64,000 nt of DNA from Streptomyces megasporus (lineage in GTDB: Bacteria > Actinomycetota > Actinomycetes > Streptomycetales > Streptomycetaceae): positions 124,001 to 188,000 of the forward strand of contig NZ_JODL01000001.1 of the NCBI RefSeq assembly GCF_000718985.1, given 5' to 3'. The position numbers and the translations under genes were made by a program. The notes below the pieces were generated by a model. That model did no database searches. It saw only the letters and a program-made list of their open reading frames with translations, and was not told the origin of the DNA. Below, piece after piece: positions 49,294-57,939 of this stretch. Position 1 is the stretch's first letter, and every line of letters begins with the position of its first letter.

Positions 49294-49965
49294 ATGCGTC
49301 TCGTCATCGCCCGCTGCTCCGTGGACTACGCCGGAAGGCTCACCGCCCATCTCCCGTCGGCTCCCCGTCTGATCCTGGTGAAGGCCGACGGATCGGTCTC
49401 GGTCCACGCGGACGACAGGGCCTACAAGCCCCTCAACTGGATGTCTCCCCCGTGCACCCTGAAAGAGGGCGAGGAGGACGGCGTCGCCGTCTGGACGGTG
49501 GTGAACAAGGCAGGTGAGAAACTCATCATCACCATGGAGGAGATCCTGCACGACTCCTCCCACGAGCTCGGCGTCGATCCCGGACTGATCAAGGACGGCG
49601 TGGAGGCACACCTCCAGGAACTGCTCGCTGACCGAATGGAGACCCTCGGTGAGGGCTGGTCGCTGATCCGGCGCGAGTACCCCACCGCCATCGGCCCGGT
49701 GGACATCCTGGGTCGGGACGCCGAGGGCACCACCGTCGCGATCGAGATCAAGCGGCGCGGCGAGATCGACGGCGTCGAACAGCTCACCCGCTACCTGGAG
49801 TTGCTCAACCGCGACCCTCATCTGGCTCCCGTCAGGGGCGTGTTCGCGGCCCAGGAGATCAAACCGCAGGCACGCGTGCTGGCCACGGACCGCGGCATCG
49901 ACTGCGTCGTGCTCGACTACGACGCGCTGCGCGGCATCGAGGACGACAAGCTGCGGCTGTTCTGA
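49294..49965 (+). CDS. nucS: EndoMS/NucS mismatch-specific endonuclease
   Basis: 223 aa. It cuts both strands at mismatches and provides mismatch repair in actinobacteria lacking MutS/MutL. N-terminal dimerisation/DNA-binding domain (about 1-110) starting [17 protein letters not shown]-terminal PD-(D/E)xK nuclease with D137 (GPVDILGRD), E151 and K153 (AIEIKRRG). C-terminal end DDKLRLF fits a beta-clamp-interacting tail. ATG without Shine-Dalgarno and a -10 box 8 nt upstream suggest a leaderless message. Confidence 0.96.
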   Translation: MRLVIARCSVDYAGRLTAHLPSAPRLILVKADGSVSVHADDRAYKPLNWMSPPCTLKEGEEDGVAVWTVVNKAGEKLIITMEEILHDSSHELGVDPGLIKDGVEAHLQELLADRMETLGEGWSLIRREYPTAIGPVDILGRDAEGTTVAIEIKRRGEIDGVEQLTRYLELLNRDPHLAPVRGVFAAQEIKPQARVLATDRGIDCVVLDYDALRGIEDDKLRLF

Positions 49966-50020
49966 TCCGCTCCGACCCGCGTCCGTCCTCGTGGTCCGTT
50001 CCCGCGGTCCGTCCTCGGCC

Positions 50021-50043
50021 GGGTCCGCCCCCGAGGCGGGCCC
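50021..50043. terminator. Terminator between nucS and the ATPase-like gene
   Basis: 9-bp stem (GGGTCCGCC 50021-50029 with 50035-50043, one G-T pair), loop 5 nt, in the 94-nt gap between convergent genes. Confidence 0.5.
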
Positions 50044-50059
50044 GACCGGGGACGGTCGG

Positions 50060-52711
50060 TCACACGACCGGGTCCTCGCCCGCGTCCCGCTGCGCCGGGA
50101 CGGAGCCGCCTCCGGTCGGGGCGGCGCTGTGCGTCACGACGTCCGAGGGTCCACTGGCGGAATTGGTGACGGTCGGCGGGTCGGACCCTTCGGAGGGCGG
50201 CGACGGCTCCGTCGGCGTGTCCGCCGGCTCCGTCGGCGTGTCCTCCGACTCCTCCGGCTCCGTCGGTCTGGGGTCGGTCGGCTTCTTCGACGTCGGCTTG
50301 GAGGACGTCTTCGAGGGCTGCGGCGTGTCCTCCTCGATCGCTCCCCCCGACTCCTCTTCCTCCGACTCCTCCGGCGAGGCGGACGAACTCGCGTCGGCGG
50401 AGGGCGTACCGCTGACGGACGGCGTGCCCGAGTCGGACGGCACGCCGCCCTCCTCCGACGTCCTCTCCCCCCTGCCGTCGGAGCTGGGCGCGGGGTCGTC
50501 CACGGTGATGCCCTCGTCCTCCCGAGAGGTGACCGCCGGGTTCACGCTGCCGGCCGGCTCCTCCCCGTCGGAGGTCATGCCGAGCGTGACGACCGTTCCG
50601 ACCGCCACGGCCAACAGCGCGCCCGCGCCTGCCGCGAGGATGTTGCGTCGGGCTCCCAACAGCGCGAGCCGACGGGCGCCGTCGGGACGAGCGCCGCCGA
50701 CGCCGGCGGTGCCGTTGCCGCCGAGGGCGTCCCGGACGACCGGCGTCGGTCGGGTCAGCGCCCCGGTGTCGCTCGGCTCGTCGAACGCGCTGCCCACCGT
50801 CACCGGCGGGACCGCCAGGGCGGGAGGCAGAGTGGGGGGCGGGGTGGGGGGCAGCTTGTCGAGCGCCGCCGTGTCGTCGGTGCTCCGCGGGACGGACGGC
50901 GGCACCGGGGAGGGCTGCTCGGCGGCCGGCCGCTCCCTGGTCGGCCGGGGCGGGGTCTGCTGCGGTGGGGTCTGCGGCGTCGGCCGCGCCGGTGCCGGTG
51001 CGGGCGACACCGGCGGCACGGCGTGGGTCTTGGCCAGGCCGGCCGCCGGGGCCCGGTTCTCCGGCGCCCCGCCGGCGCCGCCCGCGGGACGCGGCATGGA
51101 GCGGTCCTCGACCAGGGCCAGCGCGCGCCGTCCGGCCACCGTGCCCCGGCGGTCGGCGAGCACTCCACGCAGCCCGATGGAGGCCTCCAGCTCGGCGCGG
51201 GCCCGGTCGAGGTTGCCGGTGCACAGGGCCAGTACGCCCAAGTCGTGGTGGAAGTACGCCTCTTCGGCGACCTCGCCCGCCGTGCGCGCCGCCTCCTGAC
51301 CGCCGCGGAGCACCCGCTCCCAGGCGCTCCAGTACAGCGACGCGGCGAGGAGGGGGGCGGCCTTGCGGGCCAGCAGCACCGCCGCGCTCGCGTGTCCGCC
51401 GCGCCGGGCGCCCTGGACGGCGGCCAGGATCGCCTCGGTCTCCCGCGCCACCCGCTCGGGGGTGACCGAGGGGTGGCCGGTCCACCAGGCGTAGTGCCGG
51501 GCGACGGTGTGGGCACGGCCGTCCGCGCCGTCGTCGTATCCGGCGTCGGCCAGTTGGTCGGCCACTCCGTGGGCGAGCCGGTGGTGCGCCCCGGCCGCGG
51601 TGACCAGGCCGCGGGCGAGCAGTTCGCCCAGAGCCGTGTCGGCGCGGGCATCGTCCACCAGCGCCGGCAGGTGCGCCGAGTCCGGCAGCACGCCACCAAG
51701 AGCCACGGCGAAGCGCAGGACCTCGCGGGCGACCTCGGGGAGCCCGGCGGCCAACAGCGGCGCGGGGACCGCGCCCTCGACGAACCTCGGCAGCGGTCCA
51801 CCGCTCCGCGCGTCGGTCTCCTTGCCGCCGGTGGTCTTCCCGAGCCCGACGCCGGCGCCCTCCGCGTCGTCGAACGGTGCGTCGGCGGTGTCGCGCTGCC
51901 GCAGCAGCGCCCCCGCCTGGACGAAGCGGAGCGGCAGCCCCTCGCACTCGAACCACAGGTCCGCCGCCCATTTCGCCTCCTCGTCGGTGAGGGGGCGGTC
52001 GACGATGTGCTCCATCAACTCCAGGCAGGCGACGCGGCCGATGCCGGAGAGGGAGACCTCCTCCAGGGGCGCGTCCGCGGAGGGCGCCGGGGTGTCGGGC
52101 GTGGCCGAGATCAGGAAGGCGCACTCGGGCGTGGCGTCGAGGAGGGTGTCCAGTCCCCGGCCGCCGAACTCGACGTCGTCCAGCAGGACCACCGCGCCCA
52201 CGCCGCGCAGCGCCTCCGACAGCTCGGCGCGGTCGGGGCGGTGACGGGGGGCGTCGTGGACGGCGGCGAACAGGTCGTACAGCAGGTCGTCGGGCGTGCG
52301 CCGGCAGCCGCTGAGACGCACGACGCCGTCCGGGGCGAGGTCCGCGCACTCGGCCGCGACGGCGGCCAGCAGGGCGGTGCGTCCGGAGCCCCGGGGGCCG
52401 GTGAGCCGGACGGAACGGCCGCGGCGGAGCAGCCGCACCAGGCGCTCCCGCTCCTCCTCGCGCTCCAGCAGCGGAGGGTCGGGGAGGGAAGTCCCCGCCG
52501 GGACCGGGGGCATGACGGCACGCTCCCGTTCGGCGCGGGAGTCGGCGGTGCGTCGCCTGGGAGTGCCGGGGTGCTCGCCGGGCGGGCAGGGCTCGATCTC
52601 GCTGCCGTCGACGGGATTGATCGTCAGCAGGTACTCACCCGCTATCACCGGAATCGCGCGGGTGATGCCCCCACTGTCCCGGTCCTCGGCTCCCGGGTGG
52701 TTCGGGTCCAT
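50060..52711 (-). CDS. Large P-loop-like protein with TM segment and acidic extracytoplasmic tail
   Basis: 883 aa, not characterised. N-terminal STAND/AAA-like domain (about 80-360): P-loop-type GPRGSGRT at 105-112 in which the usual Lys is Arg (R111), hydrophobic strand ending VVLLDDV (Walker B position), then winged-helix/TPR-like helices (about 360-560) with HHDLGVLALCTGNLDRARAELE. A Pro-rich stretch (about 570-680), one TM helix (NILAAGAGALLAVAVGTVV, about 718-740) and a Ser/Glu/Pro/Thr-rich C-terminal tail of ~145 residues outside. ATG with GGGGG site. With R111 for Lys, ATPase activity is doubtful. STAS gene lies 187 nt upstream. Confidence 0.85.
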   Translation of the reverse strand: MDPNHPGAEDRDSGGITRAIPVIAGEYLLTINPVDGSEIEPCPPGEHPGTPRRRTADSRAERERAVMPPVPAGTSLPDPPLLEREEERERLVRLLRRGRSVRLTGPRGSGRTALLAAVAAECADLAPDGVVRLSGCRRTPDDLLYDLFAAVHDAPRHRPDRAELSEALRGVGAVVLLDDVEFGGRGLDTLLDATPECAFLISATPDTPAPSADAPLEEVSLSGIGRVACLELMEHIVDRPLTDEEAKWAADLWFECEGLPLRFVQAGALLRQRDTADAPFDDAEGAGVGLGKTTGGKETDARSGGPLPRFVEGAVPAPLLAAGLPEVAREVLRFAVALGGVLPDSAHLPALVDDARADTALGELLARGLVTAAGAHHRLAHGVADQLADAGYDDGADGRAHTVARHYAWWTGHPSVTPERVARETEAILAAVQGARRGGHASAAVLLARKAAPLLAASLYWSAWERVLRGGQEAARTAGEVAEEAYFHHDLGVLALCTGNLDRARAELEASIGLRGVLADRRGTVAGRRALALVEDRSMPRPAGGAGGAPENRAPAAGLAKTHAVPPVSPAPAPARPTPQTPPQQTPPRPTRERPAAEQPSPVPPSVPRSTDDTAALDKLPPTPPPTLPPALAVPPVTVGSAFDEPSDTGALTRPTPVVRDALGGNGTAGVGGARPDGARRLALLGARRNILAAGAGALLAVAVGTVVTLGMTSDGEEPAGSVNPAVTSREDEGITVDDPAPSSDGRGERTSEEGGVPSDSGTPSVSGTPSADASSSASPEESEEEESGGAIEEDTPQPSKTSSKPTSKKPTDPRPTEPEESEDTPTEPADTPTEPSPPSEGSDPPTVTNSASGPSDVVTHSAAPTGGGSVPAQRDAGEDPVV

Positions 52712-52898
52712 GATCGGTGCCCCCAGATGCGGTGCGTACTCGTGCTCTCCCGGGCCGACCGTACGTGCGTCTTCGCTCGCGGTCCGGTGGCCGTCCGCAG
52801 CGCAGTGTAGGCGGCGGAATTCCGAACCCTAGTCCCTGGTCGGGGAGTGCGGGCAACCCCCGGCGGCACCCTGCCGGAATCGTCACGGCTTGACCGGG

Positions 52899-53228
52899 TC
52901 ACGGTTTGGTCAGGGTGCCGCCCTCCGTGAGGTTCCCGCCCTCGATGGCCAGGATGCGGTGCAGCCGGGTGGCCACCAACAGCCGTTGCATCTGGGGCGG
53001 GACGTCCCTCAGCACGAGACGGCGTCCACAGCGGCCCGCCCGCCGGTGCACGCCCATGATCACGCCGAGTCCGGTCGCGTCCCACGAGTCCAGTTCGGCG
53101 AGGTCCAGTACGAGGTCGCCCTCCCCGGAGTCGACCGCGATGTGCAGGGCCGTACGGGCGTCCGCCGCACTGCGGACGTCGAGGCGACCTCCGACGACCA
53201 GTTCCGCGTGGTCGCCCCTGATGTGCAT
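52899..53228 (-). CDS. STAS-domain protein (anti-sigma-factor antagonist type)
   Basis: 109 aa. STAS fold: ELVVGGRLDVRSAADARTAL, then DSWDATGLGVIMGVHRRAGR. The phosphorylatable Ser of SpoIIAA-type proteins (D-S-S-G-L) is replaced by Thr52 in DATGL, still a possible target. It would bind and inhibit an anti-sigma kinase, releasing a sigma factor, but no kinase or sigma gene is adjacent. ATG with GGGGGAG site. Upstream of the ATPase-like gene on the same strand. Confidence 0.87.
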   Translation of the reverse strand: MHIRGDHAELVVGGRLDVRSAADARTALHIAVDSGEGDLVLDLAELDSWDATGLGVIMGVHRRAGRCGRRLVLRDVPPQMQRLLVATRLHRILAIEGGNLTEGGTLTKP

Positions 53229-53293
53229 ATCCGCTCCCCCGGAAGAAGTGGTCCGTGTGTGACTGTTGTCTGCCTATGTCTCACCACAACTGA

Positions 53294-53308
53294 CTGCCTC
53301 TTCGGCAG
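53294..53308. terminator. Short hairpin downstream of the dehydrogenase gene
   Basis: CTGCC-TCTTC-GGCAG, 5-bp stem, about 70 nt past the stop of the gene at 53380 (leftward) and before the STAS gene. Weak; the gap 53229-53379 otherwise shows no clear element. Confidence 0.3.
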
Positions 53309-53379
53309 CCGAGTTGCCGTCCGTAGTCGAACCGATACCGAATTCACCCGCAAGGGCGACCCCGCCTGGACCGTACGGC

Positions 53380-54228
53380 TCAGTACCGGTAGAAGCCCTG
53401 CCCGCTCTTGCGGCCGATGTCACCGGCGTCCACCATCCGCCGCATCAGCTCCGGCGGGGCGAACTTCTCGTCCTGCGACTCGGTGTAGATGTTCTCGGTG
53501 GCGTGCAGCAGGATGTCCACGCCGGTGAGGTCGGCGGTAGCCAGCGGGCCCATGGCGTGCCCGAAGCCCAACTTGCAGGCGGTGTCGATGTCCTCGGCGG
53601 TCGCGACACCGGACTCGTACAGCTTGGTCGCCTCGACGATCAGCGCCGAGATCAGGCGCGTGGTGACGAAGCCGGCGACATCGCGGTTGACGACGATACA
53701 GGTCTTGCCCACGCTCTCGGCGAACTCGCGGGCGGTGGCCAGGGTTTCGTCGCTGGTCTTGTGTCCGCGCACCAGCTCGCACAGCCGCATCATCGGCACC
53801 GGGGAGAAGAAGTGCGTGCCCACGACCCGCTCGGGACGCTCCGTCGCCGCGGCGATCTTGGTGATCGGGATGGCGGAGGTGTTGGAGGCCAGGATCGTCT
53901 CGTCCTTCACCAGGCCGTCGAGCGCGCGGAAGATCTCCCGCTTGACGTCGATCCGCTCGAAGACGGCCTCGACCACGACGTCCGCGTCGGCGGCGGCGTC
54001 GAGGTCGGTGGTCGTGGTGATGCGACCGAGCGCCGCCTCGGCCTCCTCGGCCGTCAGCTTCCCCTTGGAGACGAACTTGTCGTACGAGGCCCTGATGCCG
54101 TCCGTGCCACGGGTCAGCGCCTCGTCGGTGACGTCGCGCAGCACCACGTCCCAGCCTGCCTGGGCGGAGACCTGCGCGATGCCCGATCCCATGAGTCCGG
54201 CGCCGATGACGGCGAGCTTCTTGGCCAC
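53380..54228 (-). CDS. hbd: 3-hydroxybutyryl-CoA dehydrogenase
   Basis: 282 aa. It reduces acetoacetyl-CoA to 3-hydroxybutyryl-CoA (NAD(P)H) or the reverse. Rossmann motif GAGLMGSG (9-16), catalytic region NTSAIPI and His in GTHFFSPVPMM with Glu in ATEN-type C-terminal domain; ends GRKSGQGFYRY. GTG start chosen because GGAAGGGA lies 9 nt upstream and the resulting length is the family norm; an upstream GTG would add 10 residues. Divergent from pduO. Candidate -10 TAGGGT (minus strand, 54290-54285). Confidence 0.93.
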   Translation of the reverse strand: MAKKLAVIGAGLMGSGIAQVSAQAGWDVVLRDVTDEALTRGTDGIRASYDKFVSKGKLTAEEAEAALGRITTTTDLDAAADADVVVEAVFERIDVKREIFRALDGLVKDETILASNTSAIPITKIAAATERPERVVGTHFFSPVPMMRLCELVRGHKTSDETLATAREFAESVGKTCIVVNRDVAGFVTTRLISALIVEATKLYESGVATAEDIDTACKLGFGHAMGPLATADLTGVDILLHATENIYTESQDEKFAPPELMRRMVDAGDIGRKSGQGFYRY

Positions 54229-54352
54229 GTCGACTGTCCCTTCCGCTGTCGTTCCCACTGCCGTTCGGTACGGCTCTCAGCCGGACCCTAGCGTCCGAGG
54301 GGGCCCGGTGGGCGGGGAAGAGACGCGCGTCACGTCTCACATGGCGGACATC

Positions 54353-54364
54353 ACACCGGGGTGT
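54353..54364. promoter_or_regulatory. 12-bp palindrome between hbd and pduO
   Basis: ACACC-GG-GGTGT, perfect, roughly central in the 271-nt divergent region. Possible operator for a common regulator; no family assignment. Confidence 0.35.
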
Positions 54365-54487
54365 CATCCGGTCGGCTCCGGGGCGCAGTTGGAGGTCCCC
54401 GGTCCGGCCGGCGCGGCGCCGGCCGGCCGTCCCCGTGACGGTGGGCACACGTCTCCTCCGCGGGGTCGGACCTCCGTTCCCCGGCGC

Positions 54488-54493
54488 TAGGCT
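54488..54493 (+). promoter_or_regulatory. -10 box giving a leaderless pduO transcript
   Basis: TAGGCT ends 6 nt before the ATG of the adenosyltransferase gene, with no Shine-Dalgarno between. The message probably begins at the AUG. Confidence 0.5.
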
Positions 54494-54499
54494 CGGCCC

Positions 54500-55072
54500 A
54501 TGGTCAACCTGACACGCATCTACACGCGCACCGGTGACGACGGCACCACCGCCCTCGGGGACATGAGCCGCACCGCCAAGACCGACTCCCGCATCGCGGC
54601 CTACGCCGACGCCAACGAGGCCAACGCCGCGATCGGGGTGGCCATCGCGCTGGGCGGCCTGCCCGAGGAGATCACGGCCGTCCTCACCCGGGTGCAGAAC
54701 GACCTGTTCGACGTGGGTGCGGACCTGGCCACACCGGTGGTCGAGAACCCCGAGTACCCGCCGCTGCGGGTGGAGCAGAGCTACGTCGACCGGTTGGAGG
54801 CGGACTGCGACCGCTTCCTGGAGGACCTGGAGAAGCTGCGCAGCTTCATCCTCCCGGGCGGCACTCCGGGAGCCGCCCTGCTCCACCAGGCGTGCACGGT
54901 GGTCCGCCGTGCCGAGCGCTCGACGTGGGCGGCGCTGGAGGAGCACGGCGAGACCATGAACAAGCTGACGGCGACCTACCTCAACCGGCTGTCGGACCTG
55001 CTGTTCATCCTGGCGAGGACGGCGAACAAGGAGGTCGGCGACGTCCTGTGGGTCCCCGGCGAGAACCGCTAG
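54500..55072 (+). CDS. pduO: Cob(I)alamin adenosyltransferase, PduO type
   Basis: 190 aa. It transfers adenosyl from ATP to cob(I)alamin to make adenosylcobalamin, the cofactor of IcmA and methylmalonyl-CoA mutase. N-terminal ATP site YTRTGDDGTTALG, then the five-helix bundle with the conserved VRRAERS near the cobalamin/ATP pocket and LNRLSDLLFILAR. Likely leaderless (see the -10 at 54488). Divergent from hbd; converges on a membrane protein gene. Confidence 0.94.
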   Translation: MVNLTRIYTRTGDDGTTALGDMSRTAKTDSRIAAYADANEANAAIGVAIALGGLPEEITAVLTRVQNDLFDVGADLATPVVENPEYPPLRVEQSYVDRLEADCDRFLEDLEKLRSFILPGGTPGAALLHQACTVVRRAERSTWAALEEHGETMNKLTATYLNRLSDLLFILARTANKEVGDVLWVPGENR

Positions 55073-55106
55073 GGAGCCGGGCGCCGATCCTCCGACGGAG
55101 CGTCGG

Positions 55107-55670
55107 CTACGGGCGGGCGTCCGCGGGTTCCCGCTCCGCGGGCGCCTCCTTGGGCCAGATCGTGTAGCTGAGCGCGATGACCAGGGTGATGCCGACGACG
55201 AGGAGCATCCGGAGCTGCCAGCCGACCAGCGCCGCGCTCCGGTCGGCGTCGTCGACGTACCAGATCGCGCCCTGGAGCAGCGCGACGGCGATCGCCCCGG
55301 CGAGCAGCGTGCGCCCGAACATCTTCCACTCGTGGACGGCCCGCGGCATCCCGTACTTCGGGGGCTTCACCGGCGGCGGACCGCCCGCGAAGCGGTGGGC
55401 GAAGTGGCCGTCGGCCCACCTGATCATGTAGTGGCCGTACGCCACGGTGAAGCCGATGTAGACGGCCGCCAGGCCGTGCGTCCAGTCGCCCTCGGCGCCG
55501 TTCCGCAGATCGATCGCGGTGGCCGCCAGCAGGACCACCTCCAGCAGCGGCTCGCACAGCAGCACCGCCGCCCCCAGGCGCGGCATCCGGGCCAGGTACC
55601 GCAGGGCCAGTCCGACGACCAACAGCACCCAGAAGGCCACTTCGCAGACGATGATCAAGGTGACGACCAC
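55107..55670 (-). CDS. Integral membrane protein of unknown function
   Basis: 187 aa, five hydrophobic segments (about 3-24, 33-50, 62-82, 117-138, 150-172). GTG start (MVVTLIIVCEVAFW) with GAGAGGAAG upstream; longer in-frame options would add a polar extension in front of TM1. Cytoplasmic loop HFAHRFAGGPPPVKPPKYGMPRA is the best conserved-looking part. I do not recognise a family with known role. Confidence 0.78.
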   Translation of the reverse strand: MVVTLIIVCEVAFWVLLVVGLALRYLARMPRLGAAVLLCEPLLEVVLLAATAIDLRNGAEGDWTHGLAAVYIGFTVAYGHYMIRWADGHFAHRFAGGPPPVKPPKYGMPRAVHEWKMFGRTLLAGAIAVALLQGAIWYVDDADRSAALVGWQLRMLLVVGITLVIALSYTIWPKEAPAEREPADARP

Positions 55671-55855
55671 GGGGCGCTTCCTCTCCGGCTCTCGGTTCCC
55701 ATTGGATCCGTTGTCTCCAAGCCTGGCCCGCCCGACCGGTCCGGGCGTCGTCTGCCGCGACGATTCCGGACTGCATCCTTTGATGTACTCCCGCCACGCC
55801 GGTGCCGGCCGGGGCACGGAGGCGCACGCTCCGATCGGCCGTGTTTGATGGTGGG

Positions 55856-57127
55856 GTGATCCCCCGTCCCTCGTTTCCGCGCCCGCACCGCGACGACGTG
55901 CTGATCGCCGTCGCCGGGCTGGCCGGCGGGCTGTTGCAGTGGCGGCTGGACTTGTTCACCCTGTTCGGCAGCAGGTCGCCGGACGTCCTTTCCCTGATCC
56001 CGCTCGCCGTGATGTGCTGCGCCGGACTGCTGCGGCGCATCGCGCAGCCCTGGGCGCTGTGGCTCGCCACGACGGCACTCGTCGCCGACGTGGTGGCCGG
56101 TTCGCTGCTGGCCACCGTGCTGATGTTCACCGACGTCGTCTACGCGGCGGCGCTGTACGGTCCGCCGCGGACGGCCCGCCGGGTGCTTCCGGTGAGCGTT
56201 CTCGCCACGATCGCCCTCACCCTCACCGCTCTCTTCACCGCGCCCCTGCACGAGGCCGTCGCCATCGGCGTCACGGTCGCGCTGATCTCGACCTTTCCGG
56301 CCTCCACCGGTGTCGTCGTCCGCAACCACCGGGACCAGGCCGCCGCCGAGCGGCTGCGGGCGGAGCAGACCGCTCTGCTGGCGGAGATGGACCGCGTCCA
56401 GGCCGTCACGGCCGAGCGCGCGCGGATGGCCCGCGAGCTTCATGACGTCGTGGCCAACCACCTCTCCGCCATCGCCATCCACGCCACCGCGGCGCAGTCG
56501 TTGGACGATCCCGCCGCGTCCCGGAAGGCCCTGGCGGTGATCCGCGAGAACAGCGTGCAGGGACTGGCGGAGATGCGCCGCCTGATCGGCCTGCTGCGCG
56601 ACGCGGACGGCGACGAGGAGCCATCCGCCGCGCCGAGGCTGGACGGCCTGGACGCGCTGCTGGAGCACGCCCGCGCGCACGGCGCGGCCGGAGGCCTCGT
56701 CTTCGTCCTGCGCGACGAGCGGTCCGGCGGTCCGCTGCCCGCTCCCGTGGAACTGGCGGCCTACCGCATCGTCCAGGAAGCGCTCACCAACGCCCTCAAG
56801 CATGCCGCCCCCGGCGAGGTGACCGTCGCCCTGGCCGCTCCCGGGGACGGTCCGCTGACCGTACGGGTCACCAGCCCCCACGCGGAGCGATCCGGTCCGC
56901 GCGCACCGGGCTCGGGCGCCGGGCTGATCGGGATGAGGGAGCGCGTGGAGCTGCTGGGCGGCTCCTTCTCCGCGGGCCCGGTCGCGGAGTCCGACGGACG
57001 GACGGTGTGGGAGGTGCGGGCGGTGCTGCCCGTCGACGAGGGATCCGTCAAGAGGTCCGCCGAGAGATCCCCCGAGGGGTCCGGGGAGAGGCCCGGGGAG
57101 AACACCAGGGGAAGGAGTGCCACATGA
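55856..57127 (+). CDS. chiS: Sensor histidine kinase of the chitinase locus
   Basis: 423 aa, NarL/DesK-type (HisKA_3). Five or six N-terminal TM segments (about 14-145) without a large extracytoplasmic domain, so it senses within or near the membrane, or through another component. Phospho-acceptor H196 in MARELHDVVANHLSAI; HATPase with EALTNALKHA and GAGLIGMRERVELLGG. GTG start MIPRPSFPRP; GGTGGG just upstream. TGA overlaps the ATG of the regulator. The gene order sensor-regulator-chitinase matches the chiS-chiR-chi loci described in Streptomyces. Confidence 0.9.
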   Translation: MIPRPSFPRPHRDDVLIAVAGLAGGLLQWRLDLFTLFGSRSPDVLSLIPLAVMCCAGLLRRIAQPWALWLATTALVADVVAGSLLATVLMFTDVVYAAALYGPPRTARRVLPVSVLATIALTLTALFTAPLHEAVAIGVTVALISTFPASTGVVVRNHRDQAAAERLRAEQTALLAEMDRVQAVTAERARMARELHDVVANHLSAIAIHATAAQSLDDPAASRKALAVIRENSVQGLAEMRRLIGLLRDADGDEEPSAAPRLDGLDALLEHARAHGAAGGLVFVLRDERSGGPLPAPVELAAYRIVQEALTNALKHAAPGEVTVALAAPGDGPLTVRVTSPHAERSGPRAPGSGAGLIGMRERVELLGGSFSAGPVAESDGRTVWEVRAVLPVDEGSVKRSAERSPEGSGERPGENTRGRSAT

Positions 57128-57786
57128 GCATCCGGGTGCTCGTCGCCGAGGACCAGTCGGCCGTGCGCGCCGGGCTCGTCCTCATCCTCCGCGCCACCGC
57201 GGACATCGAGGTCGTCGGGGAGGCGGGGGACGGGGAGGAGGCGGTGCGGCTCGCCCGCGAACTACGGCCGGACGTGGTGCTGATGGACGTGCGGATGCCG
57301 CGTCTGGACGGGGTGTCGGCGACGGAGCGGGTGGTCGCCGAGCGACTGGCCGACGTACTGGTGCTGACCACATTCGACCTCGACACCTACGTCTTCGGCG
57401 CGCTGCGCGCGGGCGCGGCCGGCTTCCTGCTCAAGGACAGCGAGGCGTCGACCCTGGTGGAGGCGGTGCGGACGGTGGCCCGCGGCGAGGGGGTGATCGC
57501 CCCGGCGGTGACGCGCCGGCTGATCCGGGAGTTCGCCCGCCCCTCCCCCACGCCCCGAGGTGGGCGGAGCGCCGACCCGTCGGTGCTCGACGCCCTGACC
57601 CGACGCGAGCGCGAGGTGCTGGCGTGTCTGGGCGAGGGGCTGTCCAACGCCCAGATCGCCGATCGGCTGGCGATGGCGGAAGCCACGGTGAAGACGCACG
57701 TCAGCCGGTTGCTGGCCAAGCTGGAACTGCGCAGTCGGGTCCAGGCGGCGATTCTCGCGCAGGAGTTGGGCGTCACCGGACCCTGA
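57124..57786 (+). CDS. chiR: Response regulator of the chitinase locus
   Basis: 220 aa, NarL/LuxR family. Receiver with VAEDQS, phospho-acceptor D55 in VLMDVRMPRLDG, Lys in LLKDSE; C-terminal LuxR HTH LTRREREVLACLGEGLSNAQIADRLAMAEATVKTHVSRLLAKL. ATG inside the kinase stop (ATGA), with AAGGAG upstream. Expected to activate the chitinase gene 154 nt downstream, whose promoter has two 12-bp repeats. Confidence 0.92.
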   Translation: MSIRVLVAEDQSAVRAGLVLILRATADIEVVGEAGDGEEAVRLARELRPDVVLMDVRMPRLDGVSATERVVAERLADVLVLTTFDLDTYVFGALRAGAAGFLLKDSEASTLVEAVRTVARGEGVIAPAVTRRLIREFARPSPTPRGGRSADPSVLDALTRREREVLACLGEGLSNAQIADRLAMAEATVKTHVSRLLAKLELRSRVQAAILAQELGVTGP

Positions 57787-57792
57787 CCCCTT

Positions 57793-57834
57793 TGGTACAG
57801 ACCTATTGACCGGTGGTCCAGACCTCTCTACGCT
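57793..57834 (+). promoter_or_regulatory. Chitinase promoter with two 12-bp direct repeats
   Basis: TGGTACAGACCT (57793-57804) and TGGTCCAGACCT (57814-57825), 21 bp start to start, flank and overlap a -35 TTGACC (57806-57811); -10 TACGCT (57829-57834) follows after exactly 17 nt. Paired repeats of this sequence around the -35 are the known hallmark of Streptomyces chitinase promoters, needed for chitin induction and glucose repression. The repeat half TGGTC/GACC also resembles DasR sites, so ChiR and DasR may compete here. Confidence 0.85.
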
Positions 57835-57939
57835 CCCTGGTCAACTGCACGCGCATGCCATGCTCATGGCACTCTCCACGAGCGGCGCAGAAACCCCCGA
57901 CGGTCCGGCCCTCACCGGACCCCTGTGCGAGGAGCGCTC

